A stretch of DNA of 64,000 nucleotides from Pseudoduganella lurida (GTDB lineage Bacteria > Pseudomonadota > Gammaproteobacteria > Burkholderiales > Burkholderiaceae_D), in the NCBI RefSeq assembly GCF_007830455.1, contig NZ_VLLB01000002.1, positions 248,001 to 312,000 on the forward strand. Reading direction: 5' to 3'. The position numbers and the translations under genes were made by a program. Positions 35,835 through 44,569 of this stretch are shown one piece after another. Under the pieces are notes generated by a model. It ran no database searches and was not told the origin of the DNA. It saw nothing but the letters and a program-made list of their open reading frames with translations. Numbering within the stretch: the first letter of the stretch is position 1; each line of letters starts with the position of its first letter.

Positions 35835-38285
35835 TCAGTCAGCCCCACCTCCGCTTCCAGGCGGCTGTGGGGACGATGGTGCCGCAGGCTGCGCAGTCAC
35901 CGCCGCGAGATCCTCGTGGATGCGCCGTTGCCAGCTCACGCCCCCCGTCTGCTCCGTCAGCGCGATGGCGTGCCGCAGCAGCGCCTGGGCTGCTTCAGGC
36001 TCGCCCCGGGCCGTCGCGAGGAACGCCTGGATGCGCAGCAGTTCGGGCATGCACCACTGTTCGTTCTGAACGGCCGCCAGGGCCAGCGCGTCGTCGAGGG
36101 TCGCCGCGGCCTCGTGCAAGCGCCCTTGCCTGCCCAGCGCCTCGGCCAGGACAGCCAGGTAATACGGCAGGCGCGCCCGATGCCCGGTCGCCCGGAACTG
36201 CGCGATCGCGCGCACCATCTCGTCGATGCCGGCGAGGGAATCCGGCGTGCCGCGCACGGCCAGCGCGCCGCGGCAGAAAGTGACGATCGGTCGCCACGTC
36301 ACGATGCCGTGCTGCTCGACCAGTTCGTCGAGCATGGCGGTATGGTGGGCGCACGCGTCGTCCTGCCCGAGCCAGAAGAACAGCAGGCAGTTCCACGCGA
36401 GCGCGATGCTCAGGGACAGCTCGTGGTTCGCTGCCCGTCCGTACGCGAGTATCGTTTGCGCCATGTCGGCCGCCTGAGCGGTCTGGCCGGTGAGCCACTG
36501 CGCATGCGACAGCACGACAAGGATATTGACGCTGTTGCTGTACTGGAAACGCACGAAGCGCGCATCGTTGAAATCCTGCGCCTGTTGCGCCGCCAGTCGT
36601 TCCATGCGGCGCCGGGCATCGAGCAGGCGGCCGGTGAAGATCTCGCCGACGCCCAGGTGCGTCTCCCCCTCGGCCAGCGCGGACGGGTCGTCCGTGCTGG
36701 CAATCGACAGAAACGTGGCCAGCGTGCGCATGCCTGCGTCATGTTCGCCAGAAAACAGTTCGATCGTGCTGGTCAGCCGCAGGCAGCGCAGGCGAAAATC
36801 GGTGTCGGCCAGACGCTCCGACAACGCGAGGGCGCGGCCGATGGCGGCGCGCACTTCCGGACCCGTGCCGCAGGTATAGAGGATGGCGCCGGCCAGCGCG
36901 AAATGCAGGTGCATGTCGGCCACCGTCCCCGTGCAGCCGGCCGCGTCGAGCCGGGCGATGGCCCCGGCGAGATGCCCGCGGCTTTCGTCGGTCAGGGAAA
37001 AGTGATTCCACAGCAGGATGCCGGCGGCGGTCAGGTCGATCTGCAACCGGCTCTGGCCGGCCGCGGACTGCGTCCAGGCGAGTGCGGCCCTCAGGTCATC
37101 GAGCAGGCCGCCGTATGCCGCGCCCCACTCGCGCGATGGCCGCTCGCCCCATGCAGCGGCAGCCTGCTGGACAGCCGCGCAGACATGCGCGGCGTGCCGT
37201 TGCCGCACGGTCTGCTCTTCGCCCGCCAGAGCGAGCTTGTCGAGGCAATGGACGCGCGTGGTTTCCAGTGCACGGTAGACCGGCTCGCCGTCCGCTTCGC
37301 CCGATAGCAGCGACTTGGCGGCCAGCTCGGCCAGCATGGCGCGCGCGGCATCGGCCGGCAGGCCGGCGACGCGCGCCGCGCCATCGATCCGGAACGCGCC
37401 CGGAAACACCGCGATGGCCCGGAGCAGCGCCGCCTCGGCGGCCGGCAGCAGGCCGTAGCTCCAGTCGAGCGTGGCGAGCAGCGTGCGGTGCCGCTCGAGT
37501 CCGGCGCGACGGCTGCCCAGCAACCGGAAGCGGTCGCCCAGCTGCGATTGCAGGCCCTGCACGCCAAAGCTGTCGACGCGCATGGCCGCCAGCTCGATCG
37601 CCAGCGCGATGCCGTCGAGGCGCCGGCAGATGTCGGCTGCTGCCGCCGCGTCGTCGTCGGCCAGGACGAAGCCCTCCGCGCGGTCGCGCGCGCGTTCGGC
37701 AAACAGCGCGACCGCGGCGTAGTCGAGCGCCTGCGCCGCCGTCAGTGCGACGCCTTCCGGCGGACAGGCCAGGCCTGCGAGCCGGTGCGCCTGTTCCCCG
37801 CCGATGCGCAGCGCGGCGCGGCTGGTTGCCAGCACATGCACGCCGGGCGCCTCCTCCAGCAGCCGCGCCACACAGGGCGCGATGGCCGGCGCCAGGTGTT
37901 CGCAATTGTCCAGCAGGAGCAGCACACGGCGCGCGCGCAGGGACCGGCATAGCGCTGCCAGCACGTCGCCTGCATGGACCACCAGCCCGGTGGCGCTGGC
38001 GATGGCATGGGGCACCAGCGCCCCGTCACGCAGGGGCGCGAAATCGACGAACCACACGCCATCGGGGAACGCCTCGAGCGAGCGGCCTGCAACGGCCAGG
38101 GCCACGGTCGTCTTGCCGATGCCGCCGGCACCGACAATCGAAACGAGCCGGGCCACGCCGACGGCCTGCGCCAGCATGCCGATCACCTCGGCGCGCCCCA
38201 CCATGCGCGTTGCTAACGGCGGCAGATTATGGCGCGTGCGCGGCGGTTCGGCGGGCGTGAACGGGATGACCTGACCGCTAGGCAT
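35835..38285 (-). CDS. STAND-type ATPase with TPR repeats, no DNA-binding domain
   Basis: An 816-residue protein. It starts directly in what is the linker of its full-length paralogue (RHNLPPLATRMVGR here, RLHNLPTGTTRVLGR there), followed by an NB-ARC-like ATPase: Walker A VGAGGIGKT (51-59), Walker B VLLLLDNCEH, then RLDGIALAIELAAMR and LERHRTLLATLDWSYGLL. Residues from about 400 to 800 are helical TPR-like repeats. The winged helix normally at the N-terminus is absent. The ATG at 38285 overlaps the stop of the upstream winged-helix/STAND gene by eight bases, so translation is coupled. It probably senses a signal through the TPR part and acts with its partner; this is inference. Confidence 0.87.
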   Translation of the reverse strand: MPSGQVIPFTPAEPPRTRHNLPPLATRMVGRAEVIGMLAQAVGVARLVSIVGAGGIGKTTVALAVAGRSLEAFPDGVWFVDFAPLRDGALVPHAIASATGLVVHAGDVLAALCRSLRARRVLLLLDNCEHLAPAIAPCVARLLEEAPGVHVLATSRAALRIGGEQAHRLAGLACPPEGVALTAAQALDYAAVALFAERARDRAEGFVLADDDAAAAADICRRLDGIALAIELAAMRVDSFGVQGLQSQLGDRFRLLGSRRAGLERHRTLLATLDWSYGLLPAAEAALLRAIAVFPGAFRIDGAARVAGLPADAARAMLAELAAKSLLSGEADGEPVYRALETTRVHCLDKLALAGEEQTVRQRHAAHVCAAVQQAAAAWGERPSREWGAAYGGLLDDLRAALAWTQSAAGQSRLQIDLTAAGILLWNHFSLTDESRGHLAGAIARLDAAGCTGTVADMHLHFALAGAILYTCGTGPEVRAAIGRALALSERLADTDFRLRCLRLTSTIELFSGEHDAGMRTLATFLSIASTDDPSALAEGETHLGVGEIFTGRLLDARRRMERLAAQQAQDFNDARFVRFQYSNSVNILVVLSHAQWLTGQTAQAADMAQTILAYGRAANHELSLSIALAWNCLLFFWLGQDDACAHHTAMLDELVEQHGIVTWRPIVTFCRGALAVRGTPDSLAGIDEMVRAIAQFRATGHRARLPYYLAVLAEALGRQGRLHEAAATLDDALALAAVQNEQWCMPELLRIQAFLATARGEPEAAQALLRHAIALTEQTGGVSWQRRIHEDLAAVTAQPAAPSSPQPPGSGGGAD

Positions 38286-39699
38286 CGGTACCCTGGGCCT
38301 GCCGCCGCTGCGCGTCCTGCAGTTCACCGTGCGCGATCAGCTGTTCCATCGCGAAGGCGCGTGTCAGGAAACCCTGCCGGTACGCCATGCCGCGCTGGCA
38401 CGGCTGGGCCAGGAGCAGGGATTTGGCGACCAGGCTGGCGATCGCCTCCATCACGGACGAACGATCGGTATCGTGCGTGCAGCAGACCGCGCAGGCCGCC
38501 TCAAGGCCGAAGGCGCCGGCAAACACGGCCAGGCGGCGCAGCACCGCCTGCTCGCTTGGCGCCAGCAGGACATAGCTGGCATGCACGGTTGCCGTCAGCG
38601 TGCGGTGCCGCGCCGGACCGGCATGGAAGCCGTCGAACATGGCAAAGCGCCGCACGAGATGGTCGAGCACCGCGGCGGCGCCCATCGTCCCGGCGCGCTG
38701 GGCCGCCCGTTCGATGGCCAGCGGCAGGCCGTCGAGCAGGCGGCAGATGGCGCTCACGGCGCCTGCATTGGCGTCGTCGAGCAGAAAGACTGGCGCCTGC
38801 CCGGCGGCGCAGGCGGCATGCGTGGCGCAACGTGCGAACAGCTGCACGGCCGGAAACGCCATGGCATCCACGGCGCCAATGCCGTCCGCGTGGTCCGGCA
38901 CGGCCAGGCCGGACAGCCGCCGGACCCGCTCGCCCCGGATGCACAGCGGTTCGCGGCTGGTGACGATGAGCTTCAGCTGGTGCGTGCCGGCCAGCAGTCG
39001 ATCGGCATGCAACGCGACCGCCCCGACCACGTGCTCGCAATTGTCGAGGACCAGCAGTATGGCGCCGTGGGCACGGCCGCGCAGGGCGCCATCGATGGCA
39101 TCGGCCACCCGTGCCGGATCGTCGAGCGGGGCCAGATCGGCGAAGCGGCACCCATCATTGAACGCACCGGCGGCCAGATCGGCCACCGCCAGCGCGGCAG
39201 CCGTCTTGCCCACGCCGCCCGGCCCGACGATCGATACCAGCCGGGCATCCTCGAGGTCACGGACGATCGCGGCGAGCACGGCATCGCGGCCGATCACGCG
39301 CTGCGGCGCCGGCATGGCATCACCGTCACGCCCGGTGCCATAGGATTCCTGGCGGACGATGGCGATGAACCGGTACCCCCGGCCCACCACGGTGGCGATA
39401 TGGCGCGGCGCATCGGTCCGGGCATCTTCGCCCAGCAGGCGCCTGATGGCGGCAATGGTGACTTTCAGGTTGCCGTCTTCCACGACCAGGCCGGGCCACG
39501 CCCGGGCCAGCAGTTCCCGTTTGCCCACCACGCGGCCGTGCGCGGCCACCAGCAGCGCGAGCACGTCGAACGCGCGCCGGCCGATGCGCACCGGCCGGCC
39601 GTTTTCCAGCAGCAGCGTTTGCCTTGGCACGAGCAGGAACGGACCAAATGCAAAAGCGGCGTCCGTCGTGGAAATCTGGGCAGTCAAGGAGGTCCCCAT
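38278..39699 (-). CDS. Winged-helix STAND-type regulator lacking the TPR sensor part
   Basis: A 473-residue protein. Residues 16-113 form an OmpR-type winged helix (FGPFLLVPRQTLLLENG to IATVVGRGYRFIAIV). The ATPase follows with Walker A VGPGGVGKT (158-166), Walker [28 protein letters not shown] and ARHRTLTATVHASYVLL. It ends at the point where the paralogue at 41631 begins its TPR region. The downstream gene supplies a second ATPase plus TPR. Its promoter region contains the direct-repeat element at 39745-39764. Confidence 0.88.
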   Translation of the reverse strand: MGTSLTAQISTTDAAFAFGPFLLVPRQTLLLENGRPVRIGRRAFDVLALLVAAHGRVVGKRELLARAWPGLVVEDGNLKVTIAAIRRLLGEDARTDAPRHIATVVGRGYRFIAIVRQESYGTGRDGDAMPAPQRVIGRDAVLAAIVRDLEDARLVSIVGPGGVGKTAAALAVADLAAGAFNDGCRFADLAPLDDPARVADAIDGALRGRAHGAILLVLDNCEHVVGAVALHADRLLAGTHQLKLIVTSREPLCIRGERVRRLSGLAVPDHADGIGAVDAMAFPAVQLFARCATHAACAAGQAPVFLLDDANAGAVSAICRLLDGLPLAIERAAQRAGTMGAAAVLDHLVRRFAMFDGFHAGPARHRTLTATVHASYVLLAPSEQAVLRRLAVFAGAFGLEAACAVCCTHDTDRSSVMEAIASLVAKSLLLAQPCQRGMAYRQGFLTRAFAMEQLIAHGELQDAQRRQAQGTDA

Positions 39700-39744
39700 G
39701 GTTATCGTCCGATGTGCAGTGTAGGTCCGCGCCAGGCTTCGCTC

Positions 39745-39764
39745 AAGTTAAATGCGGTAAATGG
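39745..39764. promoter_or_regulatory. Candidate operator for STAND regulators, copy 1
   Basis: AAGTTAAATGCGGTAAATGG contains two GTTAA-like half-sites 10 bp apart (39747 and 39757), the geometry bound by OmpR-type winged helices. It lies 46-65 bp before the ATG of the winged-helix/STAND gene and matches 14 of 20 positions of the element at 41503-41522. A third GTAAATGG follows at 39771. Confidence 0.5.
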
Positions 39765-39783
39765 CCGACAGTAAATGGCCTAC

Positions 39784-40464
39784 TCACTGCCCGGCATCCA
39801 GCGCCGCCTGCTGCGCGCGCCGGTAGCTCTCGGCCACGGCAGCGTAGTTGGGCGCGACCAGTCCGTAGAGCCGTGCCAGCTCGGGGGCTTCGGGCCGCGC
39901 CCAAGTGCGGTGCAGTTCCGACAGCAGCGCATTGGTGGTCGTCGGCTGGACACCGCCTTGCACGAACCGCGCCAGCGAAACGCGCGAGGCCATCTCGCTC
40001 GGGTCGCCGGATGCATCCATCACGGCATACACCTGGTACCCCGCCGCGCGGGCATCGAGCGCGGGGAACATGACGCACACGCCCGTCCAGACGCCCGCCA
40101 TCACAAGCGTTTTGCGCCCCCTGCTGCGGACCGCCTCGACGAAATCGTCGTTGTCCCAGGCATTGACTTCGCCCTTGCGCGCGACATGGACGGCATGCGG
40201 GGCATACTCGGCAATCTCGGGCATCAACGGGCCGTTGGTGCCGGCCGGCTCGGATGCCGTCGTGATGACCGGAATGTCCAGCAAGGTACACAGCCTGGCG
40301 ATGACCTCGACATTGCGGCGCAGATCCGCGACTTCGATGTCCCTGACGGTCTGGAACAGGCCCGACTGGTGATCGAGCAGCAGCACCAGCGTATCGGCCG
40401 GATCGAGCAGCATCGCGCCGCCGCCCGAGGGCAGCACGCTGGTTTTCGTGTGGTTCGTTTGCAT
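39784..40464 (-). CDS. Isochorismatase-family hydrolase (YcaC-like)
   Basis: A 226-residue cysteine hydrolase. The catalytic Asp is in TLVLLLDHQSGLF, the Lys in HVARKGEVNAWD, and the Cys in VMAGVWTGVCVMFPALDA; the cis-peptide before GVC reads WTG where many relatives have ETE or WTE. YcaC-like proteins are octameric hydrolases of unknown or amide substrates. It starts 25 bp after the alpha/beta hydrolase stop and is likely co-transcribed with it. Confidence 0.88.
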   Translation of the reverse strand: MQTNHTKTSVLPSGGGAMLLDPADTLVLLLDHQSGLFQTVRDIEVADLRRNVEVIARLCTLLDIPVITTASEPAGTNGPLMPEIAEYAPHAVHVARKGEVNAWDNDDFVEAVRSRGRKTLVMAGVWTGVCVMFPALDARAAGYQVYAVMDASGDPSEMASRVSLARFVQGGVQPTTTNALLSELHRTWARPEAPELARLYGLVAPNYAAVAESYRRAQQAALDAGQ

Positions 40465-40489
40465 GATGGTGGCTCCAGTCGTGCGGCGC

Positions 40490-41386
40490 TCAGCGCAGCA
40501 GGTGCTTGTCGAGGAAGGTGCCTATCAGCGGCGCCATCACGTCGAGCCGATCCTCCAGCGCGAAGTGGCCGCTGTCGAGAATATGCAGTTCCGCCTTCGG
40601 CAGGTCGCGCAGGTAGGGATGGGCGCCCGGCTCCGGAAAGATCTTGTCGTTCTTGCCCCAGACGATGAGGGTGGGCGGCTGGTACTGGCGGAAAAACGCC
40701 TGGAACTCGGGATACAGCGGCGGGTTGGTGCCATAGTCGTGCAGCATGTCGAGCTGGATGTCGGCGTTGCCCGGCCGGTCGAGCAGCGCCTGGTCGACGA
40801 CCCAGTTGTCGGGGCTGATCCGGGCGACATCGCTCATGCCGTCCGTGTACTGGAACTTCGTCATGTCGAGCGTCACGAGGTGCGCCAGCGCGGCGCGGTT
40901 GGCGGCCGATCCATCGGCCCAGTAGGCCTTGATCGGGTCCCAGAATGCGCCGAGTCCCTCGACGTAGGCATTCCCGTTCTGCACGATCAAGGTCTGCACG
41001 CGGTCCGGATGTTTCAGTGCGAGCCGGTAGCCGATCGGGGCGCCGTAATCCATCACGTACATGCTGTATTTGTCTGCACCCAGCGCAACCGTGAGCCGGT
41101 CGACGATGTCCGTGAAATGGGCGAAGGTGTAGGCGAACGCGGACCGGTCGGGCATGTCGCTCTGGCCGTAGCCGGGATAGTCCGGCGCGATCACGCGGTA
41201 GCGGTCGGCCAGCAGGGGAATCAGGTTGCGGAACATGTGCGACGAGGTTGGAAAGCCGTGCAGCAGCAGCAGGACCGGCGCATCCGCCGGCCCCGCTTCG
41301 CGGTAGAACACGTTGATGCCGTCGATGCTGATGCTCCTGTAATGGATGACGGGGACGGCGACTGCCGGGGTGACGGACTGGTTCAT
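40490..41386 (-). CDS. Alpha/beta hydrolase with Asp nucleophile (epoxide hydrolase / haloalkane dehalogenase type)
   Basis: A 298-residue enzyme. The oxyanion loop is [18 protein letters not shown], the nucleophile elbow [14 protein letters not shown] carries Asp instead of Ser, the acid is in [15 protein letters not shown], and the His in DSGHFALED. Asp nucleophiles mark epoxide hydrolases, haloalkane and fluoroacetate dehalogenases. There is no signal peptide. AAGGAG lies before the ATG at 41386. First gene of a unit with the isochorismatase gene, divergent from the 950-residue STAND regulator. Confidence 0.9.
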   Translation of the reverse strand: MNQSVTPAVAVPVIHYRSISIDGINVFYREAGPADAPVLLLLHGFPTSSHMFRNLIPLLADRYRVIAPDYPGYGQSDMPDRSAFAYTFAHFTDIVDRLTVALGADKYSMYVMDYGAPIGYRLALKHPDRVQTLIVQNGNAYVEGLGAFWDPIKAYWADGSAANRAALAHLVTLDMTKFQYTDGMSDVARISPDNWVVDQALLDRPGNADIQLDMLHDYGTNPPLYPEFQAFFRQYQPPTLIVWGKNDKIFPEPGAHPYLRDLPKAELHILDSGHFALEDRLDVMAPLIGTFLDKHLLR

Positions 41387-41420
41387 TTTTTTTCTCCTTG
41401 AGGACGGCAGCGCCAAAAGA

Positions 41421-41459
41421 TGGGTGGACTGCAGGAAGCTCGATTGCAGGTGGGTGGAC
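41421..41459. repeat. Exact 9-bp direct repeat with 30-bp spacing
   Basis: TGGGTGGAC occurs at 41421-41429 and 41451-41459, about three helical turns apart, and TGCAGG is also repeated between them. It lies in the divergent promoter region of the alpha/beta hydrolase and the STAND regulator. Confidence 0.55.
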
Positions 41460-41502
41460 GGCGCTGCTGGAATCCACTCTAGCGCCAGCGTGTGCCGGCG
41501 CG

Positions 41503-41522
41503 AAGTTAAGCGTGGTTAAAGC
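41503..41522. promoter_or_regulatory. Candidate operator for STAND regulators, copy 2
   Basis: AAGTTAAGCGTGGTTAAAGC has two exact GTTAA half-sites 10 bp apart (41505 and 41515). It is 117-136 bp before the alpha/beta hydrolase start and 109-128 bp before the 950-residue regulator start, so it could serve both directions. Confidence 0.5.
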
Positions 41523-41630
41523 TTTCAGCGCAGACCCCCGGACCCGGGCGGCAGTCGTTATGATGGGAACCAGCGGTCGGCCGGCGACCTGCGTGAGCGC
41601 CGCACGCACACCATCATCAGGGGAACAGCC

Positions 41631-44483
41631 ATGGGAAACTCCTTCGTAGCCACCGGCGAGCGCGCATTCGCGTTCGGGGCGTTCGTCCTTGTCCCGGAAC
41701 GCCAGGCGCTGTTGCAGGATGGTGTAGCGGTAAGGCTGGGCGGCCGCGCGCTCGATATCCTCACCGCACTGGTCGAGCGCGCGGGCGAGCTGGTGAGCAA
41801 GCGCGAATTGCTGGCGCGCGTGTGGCCCGATACGATCGTCGACGAGAGCAACCTGAAGGTCAATGTCGCCGCGTTGCGCAGGGCGCTGGGCGATGGCGGT
41901 TCGGACGACGCGTGCTATATCGCGACCGTCAACGGCCGCGGCTACCGGCTGATCGCGCCCGTGACGCCGGGCGCGCTGTCCGACTTCGCGCCGGGAGCCG
42001 TGGCGCCGCCGCCCCGCCTGCATAATCTGCCCACCGGAACGACGCGCGTGCTTGGCAGGGCCGACGCCATCGATGCCATCCGGCGCGATTTCGGCGTGGC
42101 GCGCCTGGTGACGATCGTCGGCCCGGGCGGCATCGGCAAGACGACCGTCGCACTGGCGGTCGCCGAACAAGCCATCGGCTCGTACCGGGATGGTGTCTGG
42201 CTGGTCGACCTGGCCCTGACGAAAGCCCCGCACATGACGGCCAGCGCCATCGCGGCCGTCGTCGGCGCGGCGGGCGGCGCGCCCGACAGCCTCGAGATGC
42301 TGTGCCGGTCCCTGCGCGAGCGGGACATGCTGCTCGTGCTCGACAGCTGCGAACATGTCATCGATGCCTGCGCCGCCTGCGCCAGCGCGATCCTGGCGCA
42401 GGCGCCGGACGTGCGCATCCTCGTCACCAGCCGCGAGCCGCTCCGGCTCCCCGATGAACGCGTGCGCCGGCTGCCCGGACTGGCTACGCCGCCCTCGCTG
42501 GAACGCCTGGACGCCCAGGAGGCCATGATGTTCCCGGCGGTGCAGCTGTTCGTCGACCGCGCCACCGACCGGGTCGATTCCTTCACGCTGCGCGACGACG
42601 AGGCGCCGGCCGTGGCGGAAATCTGCCAGCGGCTCGATGGCCTGGCGCTGGCCATCGAGCTGGCCGCAACGCGCATCGACGCATTCGGGGTCGGTGGCCT
42701 GCTGCGCCAGCTCGATCACTGTTTCGGGGTTTTGACGGGGCGCCGTTCGGGACCGGAGCGGCACCGCACGCTGGCGGCCACGCTGGCCTGGAGCTATGGC
42801 CTGCTGTCGGTGCAGGAGGCGGCACTGCTGCGGGCCGTCGCCGTGTTCGCGGGGTTTTTCGACAGCGATGGCGCGGCCGTCGTGGCCGCCATACCGCGCG
42901 ACGAGGCGACCGCCCTTCTGGCGCAGCTGGCGGCGAAATCCCTGCTCATGACCGGCGTCGACGGCAACGCCATCGCCTACCGGCTGCTGGAAACGACGCA
43001 TGTGTACTGCGCCGAGAAGCTGCGCGCCAGCGGTGAGGACCATGCCGTGCGCCAGCGCCATGCGCAGCACATGTGTGCAACCCTGGAGCGGGCCGCCGGC
43101 GAATGGGCACGTCTGCCGGCGGGCGAGTGGGAAAAGGCCTGCCGCGACCTGCTCGGCGACCTGCGTGTGGCCCTGGGCTGGACCGGGCACGTGGCGCCCG
43201 ACGGGCCGCTGTCGATCCGGCTGACCGTTGCGGGCCTGCTGTTATGGAACCATTTCTCGCTGACGGAAGAGTGCGACGAACATGCCTCCCACGCGGTGGC
43301 CGCGCTGGACGCGGCAGGCCTCACCGGCACGGCGCTGGAAATGAAGCTGAAGCTGTCGCTCGGCGGCGCCAGGATGTTTACGCGCGGCCTGACGCACGAG
43401 GTCACGGAGACCTTGCAGCGTGCGCTGCAGATCGCCGCCGGGATCGGCGACACGGATTATCAGCTGCGCTGCCTGATGATGCTTGGCATCCACGCCCTGT
43501 TCGCCGGCCAGCATGTCGCAGCCCTGCGCACGCTCGAGCGGTTCGCGGCGGTGGCGCGCGTGGCTGACCCGTCGGTGCTGCCGGAAAGCGAGGTACACAT
43601 GGGGATCGCGGAACTGTTCCTCGGCAAGCTGCCCGCCTCCCGGCACCGCCTCGAGTCCCTGGCCCGGCGCGACCTGCGCTATTACGGTTCCTACTCCGTG
43701 CGCTACCTGTCGGACCCGATCGTCCTCGTGCGCAGCGCGCTGATGCATGCCCAGTGGCTGACCGGCTCGCCCGACACGGCCATGCGCACGGCCGCCGCGG
43801 CCATGGCGGACGCGCGCCTGACCAGGCACCATCTATCGCTGAACAACGTCCTGTCCTACGCCTGCGCGCTGTTCTACTGGGCCGGCGACCATGACGAATG
43901 CGCCCGCTATGTCGCCATGCTCGACGAGCAGATCGCGCGGCACGGTCTGATCACCCGCAAGCCCGTGGCCAGCTTCTACGGGGCCGCCGTGGCCTATGCG
44001 CGGGAAGGCGCCTCGGCCGCCGTCATCGGTGCCCTGCGCCGGGCCATCGACGAGTTCAACGGCACCAATCACCTGGCCCGCATGCCCTATTATCTGAGCG
44101 TGCTGGCCGATGCGCTCGACCACGGCGGGCATCCCGATGCCGCCGAAACGACCATCGGCATCGCGCTCGACAAGGCCGCAGAACAGCAAGAGCAGTGGTG
44201 CCTGCCGGAGGTATGGCGCATCCAGGCGGGGATGGCGGCGCGGCGGGGGCAGGCGGAGCGGGCAGCCACGTTACTGCTCGACGCGATGAAGGTCGCCAGC
44301 GAAACGGGTGCCCTGGCGTGGCGCCTGCGCGCGGCCACCGATCTTGCCACGCTGTGGCGGGCCGGTCCGCGCGACTGCGAGGCACGCGCCCTGCTGGCAG
44401 GCGTCCGGGCGCAGTTCACGGAAGGGTTCGCGACCCGCGACCTTGCCGATGTGGCGCGGCTCCTCGCGCAATGGCAAGAATAA
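41631..44483 (+). CDS. Full-length winged-helix STAND ATPase regulator with TPR sensor
   Basis: A 950-residue regulator. Residues 11-110 form an OmpR-type winged helix (FGAFVLVPERQALLQDG to IATVNGRGYRLIAPV); the ATPase has Walker A VGPGGIGKT (163-171) and Walker B MLLVLDSCEHV; RLDGLALAIELAATRIDAFGV and PERHRTLAATLAWSYGLL complete the NB-ARC part. From about residue 500 the sequence is TPR-like helical repeats to the C-terminus. It is the complete version of the architecture split over 35835-39699. It is divergent from the hydrolase pair and probably controls it in response to a ligand bound by the TPR part. The coding end falls inside a 12-bp tandem repeat. Confidence 0.9.
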   Translation: MGNSFVATGERAFAFGAFVLVPERQALLQDGVAVRLGGRALDILTALVERAGELVSKRELLARVWPDTIVDESNLKVNVAALRRALGDGGSDDACYIATVNGRGYRLIAPVTPGALSDFAPGAVAPPPRLHNLPTGTTRVLGRADAIDAIRRDFGVARLVTIVGPGGIGKTTVALAVAEQAIGSYRDGVWLVDLALTKAPHMTASAIAAVVGAAGGAPDSLEMLCRSLRERDMLLVLDSCEHVIDACAACASAILAQAPDVRILVTSREPLRLPDERVRRLPGLATPPSLERLDAQEAMMFPAVQLFVDRATDRVDSFTLRDDEAPAVAEICQRLDGLALAIELAATRIDAFGVGGLLRQLDHCFGVLTGRRSGPERHRTLAATLAWSYGLLSVQEAALLRAVAVFAGFFDSDGAAVVAAIPRDEATALLAQLAAKSLLMTGVDGNAIAYRLLETTHVYCAEKLRASGEDHAVRQRHAQHMCATLERAAGEWARLPAGEWEKACRDLLGDLRVALGWTGHVAPDGPLSIRLTVAGLLLWNHFSLTEECDEHASHAVAALDAAGLTGTALEMKLKLSLGGARMFTRGLTHEVTETLQRALQIAAGIGDTDYQLRCLMMLGIHALFAGQHVAALRTLERFAAVARVADPSVLPESEVHMGIAELFLGKLPASRHRLESLARRDLRYYGSYSVRYLSDPIVLVRSALMHAQWLTGSPDTAMRTAAAAMADARLTRHHLSLNNVLSYACALFYWAGDHDECARYVAMLDEQIARHGLITRKPVASFYGAAVAYAREGASAAVIGALRRAIDEFNGTNHLARMPYYLSVLADALDHGGHPDAAETTIGIALDKAAEQQEQWCLPEVWRIQAGMAARRGQAERAATLLLDAMKVASETGALAWRLRAATDLATLWRAGPRDCEARALLAGVRAQFTEGFATRDLADVARLLAQWQE

Positions 44484-44517
44484 TGGCGAGAATAATGGCA
44501 GGGATAATGGCGGCAAC
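44470..44517 (+). repeat. Four tandem 12-bp units spanning the STAND gene stop codon
   Basis: Units AATGGCAAGAAT, AATGGCGAGAAT, AATGGCAGGGAT and AATGGCGGCAAC. The TAA stop lies across the boundary of units 1 and 2. In another frame the array would encode Asn/Gly-rich repeats. Confidence 0.92.
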
Positions 44518-44569
44518 AACAGAGCGCGCGCGCTGCTTGCCCGTTCCATAGCACGAAAGTTCCGATAGC

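Noticed and set aside
38278..38285. Frameshift splitting one STAND gene into two
   Set aside because: Both products have a complete ATPase with their own Walker A and B motifs, so joining them would give two ATPases in tandem, unlike the paralogue.
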